In this document: positions 1 to 5,951 of the stretch, piece by piece
Position numbering within the stretch: the stretch's first letter is position 1
Layout: each line of letters opens with the position of its first letter
Assembly (NCBI GenBank): GCA_025361685.1
Contig: JANYKE010000139.1
Coordinates: forward strand, 1 to 6,086
Source of the DNA: Eubacteriales bacterium
GTDB taxonomy: Bacteria; Bacillota; Clostridia; JANYKE01
Reading direction: 5' to 3'
Length of the DNA stretch: 6,086 nucleotides
Program-made: the position numbers and the translations under genes
The notes under the pieces: model-generated
Told to the model about the DNA's origin: nothing
Database searches by the model: none
The model's input: only the letters and a program-made list of their open reading frames with translations

Positions 1-1
1 A

Positions 2-544
2 CAAAATATCCGATATGAAATGTTAAGAAAGATGCGCTTTGAAAATAACTTTTGGGCTACGGCAATCCATGGTATTGATGCAGTTAAATTTCTTGCAGAA
101 TCAGAATACAAACATATCGATTTCTTTTATCAGAATTTTTATGAGCTTGGCACCAATGTCAGCAGCATATATATGTATTGTACTTTTGATTCCGGTGCTA
201 CCGCACAGCTATCATTTTGCCCTGCAACCGGATCAAACTACGAAAGAATAGTTATCAATATGCTTGATAATACTTTTGAACTTGACACAAGTTATTCGAT
301 AAAGGGCTTGCTTGTACAAAAACAAAATAGAAATCAAGTAGTTCGTGAGATAAAAGGTGATGATCTCTTTACTGCTGATCTAACCTTCGATTATGCCGGA
401 TATTATCATGAAAATGAATATTTTTTTAATTGTATCAGAAATGGTATTCTTCCTAAATGCAGCATCGAATCTTCATTGCAAGTTATGAAGATTGCGGATT
501 GCATTTCGCGTCGGGCATCTTCATATGATTCACTCTGGGACTAA
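2..544 (+). CDS. Gfo/Idh/MocA-family oxidoreductase, C-terminal part (5' end outside window)
   Basis: The frame is open to the left edge (first full codon at 2), so the ATG at 20 is probably internal and about 180 C-terminal residues are visible. These match the C-terminal alpha/beta domain of NAD(P)-dependent Gfo/Idh/MocA dehydrogenases. An IHGIDAVKFL segment resembles the family's H-x-x-D helix. It is followed by a beta-sheet stretch with YCTFDSGATAQLSF and by the typical end, in which a YYHENEYFFNCIRNG helix precedes a final SIESSLQVMKIADCISR helix. The N-terminal Rossmann fold and the EKP-type catalytic Lys lie outside the window, so substrate and cofactor cannot be named. The TAA stop (542-544) shares bases with the whiA stop on the other strand. 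Family assignment is fairly secure; the specific role is unknown. Confidence 0.8.
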   Translation, partial: QNIRYEMLRKMRFENNFWATAIHGIDAVKFLAESEYKHIDFFYQNFYELGTNVSSIYMYCTFDSGATAQLSFCPATGSNYERIVINMLDNTFELDTSYSIKGLLVQKQNRNQVVREIKGDDLFTADLTFDYAGYYHENEYFFNCIRNGILPKCSIESSLQVMKIADCISRRASSYDSLWD

Positions 545-1179
545 TCATTGTCCGATTCATTTTCACCGGATATCTGTCTTGCAATCACTTCAATTTTATG
601 CAACCTATGATAGAAACCTGATTTGCTGACAGGTTTTTTTGTTAGTTTGCACAATTCCTCAATACTCATTTCGGGATTGTTCAGTCTTAGCAATGCCGTT
701 TCCTTAAGTATGTATGTAAGACTATCGAGCCCCTTCGTCATTTGAATTAACTTTATGTTTTGTGATTGTTTGATGTACGCATTAATTGTTTTGGTAATAT
801 TTGCCGTTTCACAATTCACAACGCGATTTACGCTATTATTAACATTCTTATATATCCTTGCATTTTCAAAATCCATCATGGATTTGTGTGCGCCTGCATA
901 TGCTAAAAAATCAGATATATCTTCTGACTCTTTCATATAAACAACAAAACTGGTATTCCGCTTAATTGTCTTGGCATGCCATCCGAATGACTTCAACTTT
1001 TCAAGCAAAACCGCTGAACTTGACTTATCAGAATATACAAACTCAATATGATATTTTTTCTGCGGATCGTTAATCCACCCATATTCTATAAAACTGTCTT
1101 TTAAAAATGCGGCATCAGATTTATTTCTGTTCGCTGTGCGATTTTTCAATTCGTTTTTAACGCTAACTGAAAACGACAT
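541..1179 (-). CDS. whiA: DNA-binding protein WhiA, short form lacking the first LAGLIDADG half
   Basis: WhiA proteins combine a degenerate LAGLIDADG homing-endonuclease fold with a C-terminal helix-turn-helix; they control sporulation septation in Streptomyces and affect division in Bacillus. This one has 212 residues against about 300-320 usually. It begins with the family-typical MSFSVSVKNEL, then by about residue 24 jumps to the second LAGLIDADG helix and sheet (AFLKDSFIEYGWIND, KKYHIEFVYS). The later landmarks are all present: GAHKSMMDFEN (96-106), NSVNRVVNCETANITKTINA (115-134), and the HTH with PVSKSGFYHRLHKI (183-196). Roughly 100 residues of the N-terminal domain are therefore missing without loss of frame. 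The ATG follows the yvcK TAG by 2 nt, with an AAGGGG ribosome site inside the yvcK end, so the genes are probably translationally coupled. It ends in TAG, overlapping the convergent oxidoreductase stop by 4 bp. Confidence 0.9.
   Translation of the reverse strand: MSFSVSVKNELKNRTANRNKSDAAFLKDSFIEYGWINDPQKKYHIEFVYSDKSSSAVLLEKLKSFGWHAKTIKRNTSFVVYMKESEDISDFLAYAGAHKSMMDFENARIYKNVNNSVNRVVNCETANITKTINAYIKQSQNIKLIQMTKGLDSLTYILKETALLRLNNPEMSIEELCKLTKKPVSKSGFYHRLHKIEVIARQISGENESDND
614..640 (+). terminator. Possible intrinsic terminator for the Gfo/Idh gene, inside whiA
   Basis: A perfect 7-bp stem (AAACCTG at 614-620 with CAGGTTT at 630-636) encloses a 9-nt loop. The T-run spans 634-640, then GTTAGTTT follows. 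It lies about 70 nt past the stop at 544 and points the right way for the plus-strand gene. The same bases encode the conserved KKPVSKSGF part of the WhiA helix-turn-helix, so the hairpin could be a by-product of that constraint. Only three or four Ts follow the stem without a break, so strength is uncertain. Confidence 0.45.
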
Positions 1180-1181
1180 CT

Positions 1182-2504
1182 CTACCCCTTCATTCTTTCC
1201 TTGACATAATAGTAATCGATTGCACGTTTCTTGTCGGACACAAGTTTCTTATCAACGACAAGCTCTATTATTGACATTGTAAGTTTTTCTGTATCGTGTC
1301 TTACCAATTCATTACTAAATGACACATAATCTCCTTCAATAACATTTACGGAATCAGGAATTCTTTCTTTATCAATAATAACCGGCTCCGAATTGTAAAT
1401 CATATATTTGTCTTTTATCTCATTAGGAACTGATGCCGCATTTACCAGACAAAACTGAATAATATTTTTAAATGAATGATCTTCTATCGCATAAATGTGA
1501 TCTGATACCGAATAGCCTTCAGTCTCGTTTGGCTGCGTCATTATGTTGCACGCATAGATTCTGATTGCGGATGATTTCATAATAGTTTCTGATACTTCCG
1601 GAACAATCAATACCGGAACAATGCTTGTATATACACTTCCCGGTGCAAATACAATAACATCTGCTTCTTTTATTGCAGTTAAAACTTCGGGCAATGCCTG
1701 AACATCATCATCCTTCATGAAAACCCTTTTTATTCTGCTTTTATTTTCTCTTGGATGTTCTCCTATATTTGATTCACCCTCAATAATTTTACCATCAACA
1801 AGCTCTGCGTTAATTCTCATAGCAGATCCGCTTACCGGCAGAACCCTGCCAACGATCGCCAGAACGCTGCTCATCTTTCTCACAGCTTCTTCAAAGTTAT
1901 TTGAGATTCCGCTTAACGCGGCAAGAAACAAATTCCCGAAGTTCTGCCCTTTTAAAGACCCTTCATTAAAACGATATTGTAACAGATCATGCATCAAAGG
2001 CTCGGTATTGGCAAGCGCCAAAATACAGTTTCGTATATCTCCCGGCGGCAGGATTCCCATTTCTTGTCGCAAGACACCTGAACCGCCTCCATCATCGGCA
2101 ACTGTTACTATTGCTGTAAGGTTGGAACTGTACCTTTTAATTCCGCGCAACAAATTAGATAGTCCTGTTCCTCCGCCAATGACAACTATTTTGGGACCCT
2201 TAACCAGAATTCTTTTTTCGTACATGAGTTTAGTCACTTCATCATTATCCAATTTCATTTGGAAAGTGCCGTTTTTGGGTAAAATGCTTACAATCGACTT
2301 TGTTGTATATCGGACAGAGAATATAAGTAATACTACGCCTGCAAATAACATAAATGATGAAAGGACATATTGAGTAATGCTCCAATAGTGAAGGCTGGAA
2401 AGAAATATAGCAGCGCCATAGCTTATTGAAATTATACCTAGTATTCCGGGCAGAATAAATCTTTTCACTTTTATCCCCGGCCTAAGCCATTCCTTAATCT
2501 TCAA
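1182..2504 (-). CDS. yvcK: YvcK/GlmR family protein (gluconeogenesis factor), membrane-anchored form
   Basis: This 440-residue protein belongs to the CofD-like YvcK/GlmR family. Such proteins bind UDP-GlcNAc and, in Bacillus, promote carbon flow into cell-wall precursors and growth on gluconeogenic substrates. The core starts near residue 104 (PKIVVIGGGTG, nucleotide-sugar loop at 110-114). It continues with VTVADDGGGSGVLR (133-146), ILPPGDIRNCILALANTEP (151-169), GQNFGNLFLAAL (186-197) and APGSVYTSIVP (287-297). About 100 extra N-terminal residues include two predicted membrane helices (about 16-37 and 44-66), unlike the roughly 320-residue Bacillus protein, so the core is expected to sit at the inner face of the membrane. 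The start is TTG at 2504: a TGA lies three codons upstream in frame, and AAGGAG sits 10 nt before the TTG. GTG at residue 13 is an alternative. The gene overlaps the end of murB by 11 bp. Confidence 0.92.
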   Translation of the reverse strand: MKIKEWLRPGIKVKRFILPGILGIISISYGAAIFLSSLHYWSITQYVLSSFMLFAGVVLLIFSVRYTTKSIVSILPKNGTFQMKLDNDEVTKLMYEKRILVKGPKIVVIGGGTGLSNLLRGIKRYSSNLTAIVTVADDGGGSGVLRQEMGILPPGDIRNCILALANTEPLMHDLLQYRFNEGSLKGQNFGNLFLAALSGISNNFEEAVRKMSSVLAIVGRVLPVSGSAMRINAELVDGKIIEGESNIGEHPRENKSRIKRVFMKDDDVQALPEVLTAIKEADVIVFAPGSVYTSIVPVLIVPEVSETIMKSSAIRIYACNIMTQPNETEGYSVSDHIYAIEDHSFKNIIQFCLVNAASVPNEIKDKYMIYNSEPVIIDKERIPDSVNVIEGDYVSFSNELVRHDTEKLTMSIIELVVDKKLVSDKKRAIDYYYVKERMKG

Positions 2505-2514
2505 AAATCTTCAA

Positions 2515-2520
2515 CTCCTT
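2515..2520 (-). promoter_or_regulatory. Ribosome binding site for yvcK, inside murB
   Basis: AAGGAG on the minus strand lies 10 nt before the TTG at 2504 and within the last codons of murB. It supports the non-ATG start and implies that yvcK initiation may depend on ribosomes finishing murB. That matters because the murB frame is interrupted upstream. Confidence 0.6.
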
Positions 2521-2805
2521 ATCATTTTCTCCGACAAATTGGACTTCGGTCTCAAGTTCAATTGCAAATTTTTTATTAACTTCACTCTTAACAATATCTA
2601 TTAATTCAACAACATCATGACAAGTTGCATTTCCTGTATTTATTATAAATCCGGCATGTTTTTCTGATATCATAGCTCCGCCAACAAATCTCCTCTTTAG
2701 GTCGGCATCCTCAATCAATTTAGCGGCAAAGCATCCGTCCGGTCTTTTAAATACACTTCCTGCACTGGGAAAATTTAGTGGTTGCTTGTCCTTTCTTCTT
2801 TCATT

Positions 2806-2808
2806 TTA
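2806..2808 (-). other. Premature TAA codon within murB
   Basis: Minus-strand codons here read AAA ATG AGT GAG TAA AAT GAA AGA AGA AAG. MurB relatives, as I recall them, commonly have Leu at the stop position (pattern K-M-x-E/D-L-x-x-x-R). A single T-to-A change of a TTA leucine codon would produce this stop. There is no insertion or deletion. Confidence 0.85.
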
Positions 2809-3467
2809 CTCACTCATTTTCTTTTTTATTTCCGACTTATCCCCCTTGGAAAGATGTATCGTCGCTCCTGTAATTATTACATCCATATTCTTAAAAATGC
2901 TGTTGCGATATCCAAAAGCACAATCACCCGCATTTATAGTTTTAACATTTCCAAAATAATCCATGTATTCAACTTCAGTAACTATATCCTTCATTTCCCA
3001 GCCATATGCACCTGCATTCATGTATATTGCCCCGCCAAATGTTCCCGGGATTCCCGATGCAAACTCCAATCCTGACAACTCGCATTCATATGCTTTAACC
3101 GCCATCTTGGAAAGTGTCACACCGCACCCGCTTTTCATTACACCGCTCTGCTCATCACATTCCATATTTGTAAAACCTTTCGAAAGGTTTACGACAGCGC
3201 CGCGGAATCCTTTATCAGAAACAATAATATTGCTCCCCTTGCCCATAACAAAAACGGGAATGCTCTCATATGATAATAGTTTAAAAATATCCGTAAGTTC
3301 TGTCAAATCTTTCGGGAATATCATCAAATCAACCATGCCCCCGATTCTAATAGTAGTATATTCCTTCAGGGGTGCATTAAATATTATTCTATCCTGAGAG
3401 ACAACTTTTCCCAGTCCCTCAACTATATATTCCGGCAAAACTTTTTTCATCATTTTGATCCTTATTA

Positions 3468-4370
3468 TTACACGAATATTCTTTGTGCAACTGATTTTGC
3501 AGCATTATACCCCATCTTCTTCTGGCGATCATTCATTGCCGCAACCTCGAGTACAATCGCGAGGTTTCTACCGGGGATAACCGGAATCAGAAGTGATGGC
3601 GTCATGCTTCCAAGAATCTCATACATTCTGTCTTCAATTCCCAATCTCTCATAATCTTTCGCAGGATCCCATACCTCAAGTTCAACAATCAAATCAAGCT
3701 GCTGCTTAATTTTAACGCTACCTACCCCGTACAAATTCTTAACATCCAGAATACCGATTCCTCTGATTTCAATAAAATGACGAATCATATCTGGTGAAGT
3801 GCCGATAAGCGCACCTTCGGCGCCTTTCTTGATAATTACAATATCATCTGCAACAAGTCTGTGACCTCTCTTAACAAGTTCAAGAGCAGTCTCGCTCTTG
3901 CCGACACCACTGTCTCCCAAAATCAATATGCCCTCGCCGTAGACCTCAACAAGAACTCCATGTTTGCTAACACTATCTGCAAGTTCATCAGCCAAATATA
4001 GCAAAACAGAAATCAACAGATGAGAGGTCATACCCTCATATCCAAGAATCGGAATCTCATACTTAAGCGAAGCTTCAATCATTTCTTCGGTTGGCTCGAG
4101 ATTACGCGAAAGAATCAGCGCGGGAAACCCCAGTGCGAAAAACCTTTCGTAGCGTGTTCTTCTCTCATTTGGCTCAAGACTTTCGATATATGATGTCTCG
4201 GATAATCCGATTATCTGAAGCTTAGCATCGGAAAAAAATTCAAAATACCCGTTGAGCTGTAATCCCGGGCGATTCACGTCTGTATTATCAATGGTAATTA
4301 TATCTATCTTGTCCTCACATGTGATTACCCTAAGATTGAATTTCTCAATAATATCAGTCAATTTGATCAT
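3468..4370 (-). CDS. hprK: HPr kinase/phosphorylase
   Basis: HprK phosphorylates Ser46 of the phosphotransferase carrier HPr using ATP (or PPi) and reverses the reaction with Pi, setting carbon catabolite repression in low-GC Gram-positives. With ATG at 4370 the product is 300 residues, close to the usual 300-320. The N-terminal domain (1 to about 128) is followed by KHGVLVEVYG (136-145, catalytic-type His137). Then come the Walker A loop GDSGVGKSE (152-160), VADD (173-176), the family signature EIRGIGILDV (201-210), and the C-terminal PGRNLAIVLEVAAMN with KKMGYNAA (266-291). An in-frame GTG at 4427 would add 19 residues, but it lies between the -35 and -10 of the promoter and so cannot be on that transcript. 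The ribosome site before 4370 is weak. It is the first gene of the operon hprK-murB-yvcK-whiA. Confidence 0.95.
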   Translation of the reverse strand: MIKLTDIIEKFNLRVITCEDKIDIITIDNTDVNRPGLQLNGYFEFFSDAKLQIIGLSETSYIESLEPNERRTRYERFFALGFPALILSRNLEPTEEMIEASLKYEIPILGYEGMTSHLLISVLLYLADELADSVSKHGVLVEVYGEGILILGDSGVGKSETALELVKRGHRLVADDIVIIKKGAEGALIGTSPDMIRHFIEIRGIGILDVKNLYGVGSVKIKQQLDLIVELEVWDPAKDYERLGIEDRMYEILGSMTPSLLIPVIPGRNLAIVLEVAAMNDRQKKMGYNAAKSVAQRIFV

Positions 4371-4409
4371 AATCGCTACCGCTTTCGTATAAATAGATTT
4401 TATTGTAAT

Positions 4410-4438
4410 ATTATAATACTTTAGCACGGTGTTGTCAA
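4410..4438 (-). promoter_or_regulatory. Consensus sigma-A promoter for the hprK operon
   Basis: On the minus strand, TTGACA (4433-4438) is separated by 17 nt from TATAAT (4410-4415), a perfect match in both boxes and in spacing. The predicted start near 4403 gives a leader of about 33 nt before the hprK ATG at 4370. It probably drives hprK, murB, yvcK and whiA, as no gap between those genes has room for another promoter. Confidence 0.85.
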
Positions 4439-4455
4439 AAATAACCGTGAATGTG

Positions 4456-4484
4456 TTTACAAATTTTGAATATAAATATATAAT
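4456..4484 (+). promoter_or_regulatory. Probable sigma-A promoter (P1) for the aspartokinase gene
   Basis: TTTACA (4456-4461), a 17-nt AT-rich spacer and TATAAT (4479-4484) form a near-consensus promoter. Its start near 4491 would give a leader of about 100 nt. Its -35 box lies 17 bp from that of the divergent hprK promoter, so the two polymerase footprints overlap and may compete. Confidence 0.7.
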
Positions 4485-4497
4485 GAAATGGCTATCG

Positions 4498-4526
4498 TTG
4501 TAATAAATATGCTATATTAGTATTAT
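4498..4526 (+). promoter_or_regulatory. Possible second promoter (P2) for the aspartokinase gene
   Basis: TTGTAA (4498-4503) and TATTAT (4521-4526) are 17 nt apart and would start transcription about 60 nt before the ATG. The match is poorer and the region is so AT-rich that chance boxes are expected, so this is tentative. Its -10 falls in the second unit of the 13-bp repeat. Confidence 0.3.
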
Positions 4527-4559
4527 AAATTTGTATGATATTTTAGCATAATATTTTAG
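4508..4559 (+). repeat. Degenerate 13-bp tandem repeat, four units, in the aspartokinase leader
   Basis: Units begin at 4508, 4521, 4534 and 4547: TATGCTATATTAG, TATTATAAATTTG, TATGATATTTTAG, CATAATATTTTAG. Units 1 and 4 each match unit 3 at 11 of 13 positions and unit 2 matches at 9, all in exact 13-nt register; a poor fifth unit may follow at 4560. The AT-rich background inflates such matches, so significance needs testing. Confidence 0.4.
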
Positions 4560-4592
4560 TTTGATATATGGTTTGTGAAAGGATGAAAAAAA

Positions 4593-5951
4593 ATGAAAGT
4601 TTGTAAATTTGGCGGAACTTCCCTTGCATCTGCAGAGCAGATAAAAAAGGTATGTGAAATCACATTATCTGATCCCGAGAGAAGAATAATAGTTGTATCT
4701 GCACCTGGCAAAAGATTTCCCGATGACACGAAGGTTACTGATCTGCTGATTGCTGCTGCGGAAGCCTTTCTAAGGAACTCATCCGCATCTGCCGAAATGC
4801 AGTTGGTAATAGATCGCTATATGGAAATATGTGATGACCTTGGTCTTGGTTCAGAAATAAAAGAAATCATTACCGAAGATCTGAAATCATTACTTAAACT
4901 TGACACTTCAGATTCGCAGAGGTTTATGGATGCAATGAAGGCGGCAGGTGAAGACAATATTGCAAAAGTTGTCGCTGCATATCTTCATAGTTTAAATAAT
5001 AGTGCATTTTATGTTAACCCAAAAGCAGCCGGCCTTCTTCTTAGCAATGAGTTTGGTAATGCAAGAGTTCTTCCGGTATCATTTCCAAATCTTCACGCAT
5101 ATTTTTCTGATAAAGGCAAGGAAGAGATTTTTGTTTTTCCGGGCTTTTTTGGTTACTCTCATGATGGAAGTGTAGTAACATTTTCAAGAGGCGGCTCAGA
5201 TATAACCGGATCAATTTTGGCGGCTTCTGTCGGTGCATCTGTTTATGAAAATTTCACAGATGTTGATTCAGTATATGCTGCAAATCCAAAAGTCATTAGT
5301 AATCCTGTTGCTATCAAAGAAATCACATATCGGGAGATGCGTGAGCTCTCATACGCAGGATTTTCGGTTTTGCATGAGGAAACTCTCTCACCCGTTTATA
5401 AGGCCGGCATTGCGGTCAATATCCGTAATACCAATAACCCTGATGCCCCGGGTACAATGATACTTCCAACAAAAAAAATAACAGATAGAATCGTCACAGG
5501 CATTGCCGGGGATGCGGATTTTTGCACAGTATATGTAAGCAAATATTTAATGAACAGAGAGATTGGATTTGGCCGCAAGCTTCTGCAGATTTTTGAGGAG
5601 CACGGCATTTCATATGAACATACACCATCAGGAATTGATGACATTTCTGTAATTGTAAGAAAAAATTCCTTGACACCTGAAATTGAATCCACAATCGTCG
5701 AGCGAATAAAAAAAGAGTTGGTTGTTGATTCAATAAGTGTTTCGCATAATGATGCTTTGATTATTGTTGCAGGCGAAGGTATGCGGGATAGTCTCGGTGT
5801 GCTAGCAAAAGTAACAACTGCACTTTCCGCTGCCAAAATTAATATCGAAATGGTTAATCAGGGTTCATCCGAGATAAGTATCATGATCGGTGTGAAGGGC
5901 GATGACTGCAACGATGCCATCAATGCTATTTACAACGCCTTCTTCAGCTAA
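4593..5951 (+). CDS. yclM: Aspartate kinase, YclM/ThrD-type with two ACT domains
   Basis: It catalyses ATP-dependent phosphorylation of L-aspartate, the first step toward lysine/diaminopimelate, threonine and methionine. The 452 residues start with KFGGTSLA (5-12), SAPGKRFPDDTKVTDLL (36-52) and a helical insert (about 55-135). FSRGGSDITGS follows (198-208, equivalent to the usual GRGGSD), then FTDVDSVYAANPKV (221-234) and NIRNTNNPDAPGTMI (276-290). Two ACT regulatory domains occupy about 303-375 and 388-450. The N-terminus and length resemble Bacillus YclM/ThrD, an aspartokinase inhibited by threonine with lysine; regulation by either amino acid here is inference. The ATG is preceded by AAAGGA (4578-4583). 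No homoserine dehydrogenase domain is fused. No lysine riboswitch or T-box fits in the short leader. Its last 87 bases overlap the convergent probable shikimate kinase. Confidence 0.93.
   Translation: MKVCKFGGTSLASAEQIKKVCEITLSDPERRIIVVSAPGKRFPDDTKVTDLLIAAAEAFLRNSSASAEMQLVIDRYMEICDDLGLGSEIKEIITEDLKSLLKLDTSDSQRFMDAMKAAGEDNIAKVVAAYLHSLNNSAFYVNPKAAGLLLSNEFGNARVLPVSFPNLHAYFSDKGKEEIFVFPGFFGYSHDGSVVTFSRGGSDITGSILAASVGASVYENFTDVDSVYAANPKVISNPVAIKEITYREMRELSYAGFSVLHEETLSPVYKAGIAVNIRNTNNPDAPGTMILPTKKITDRIVTGIAGDADFCTVYVSKYLMNREIGFGRKLLQIFEEHGISYEHTPSGIDDISVIVRKNSLTPEIESTIVERIKKELVVDSISVSHNDALIIVAGEGMRDSLGVLAKVTTALSAAKINIEMVNQGSSEISIMIGVKGDDCNDAINAIYNAFFS

Larger units (their letters stand above)
2494..3453 (-). 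pseudogene. murB: UDP-N-acetylenolpyruvoylglucosamine reductase MurB, interrupted by an in-frame TAA
   Basis: MurB is the FAD enzyme that reduces UDP-GlcNAc-enolpyruvate with NADPH to UDP-MurNAc, in the cytoplasm. The frame from ATG 3453 (AAGGA site 5 nt before, 14 nt after the hprK stop) to TAA 2494 would give 319 codons of good MurB, apart from one TAA at codon 216 (2808-2806). Before it are the FAD-domain motifs: YTTIRIGG (32-39), GKGSN (71-75), GIPGTFGGAIYMNAGAYG (134-151) and FGYRNSIF (180-187) with the catalytic-type Arg183. After it, with no frame change, come NERRKDKQPL, FPSAGSVFKRP with the proton-donor-type Ser233, EKHAGFIIN, and ELETEV with the catalytic-type Glu303. Translated as written, the product stops at residue 215 without domain 3. 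The downstream open stretch (2494-2718 from a TTG) begins after Ser233, so a restart would not restore the active site. A base-call error is a real alternative, since MurB is normally essential. Confidence 0.88.

Noticed and set aside
484..525. 9-bp inverted repeat (TATGAAGAT / ATCTTCATA) with a 24-nt loop, as a possible whiA terminator
   Set aside because: There is no T-run on either strand, it lies in coding sequence, and a repeat of this size and spacing is expected about once by chance in a window this long.
1717..2373. Long plus-strand open frame opposite yvcK, and similar ones at 2782-3397 and 5396-5836
   Set aside because: They are antisense to strongly conserved genes, have no recognisable domain or suitable ribosome site, and read as low-complexity translations of the opposite strand.
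2494..2718. A separate small gene starting at the TTG at 2718
   Set aside because: It is the C-terminal end of murB in the same frame as the upstream part, has no convincing ribosome site, and starts after the catalytic Ser.
4371..4427. Longer hprK start at the GTG at 4427, adding 19 residues
   Set aside because: The GTG lies between the -35 and -10 boxes of the consensus promoter, and the extension has no HprK similarity; the ATG at 4370 gives the family length.
4485..4592. Lysine riboswitch or T-box in the aspartokinase leader
   Set aside because: The leader is about 100 nt of nearly pure AT sequence with no conserved T-box motif, no terminator/antiterminator pair, and too little length for a lysine aptamer.
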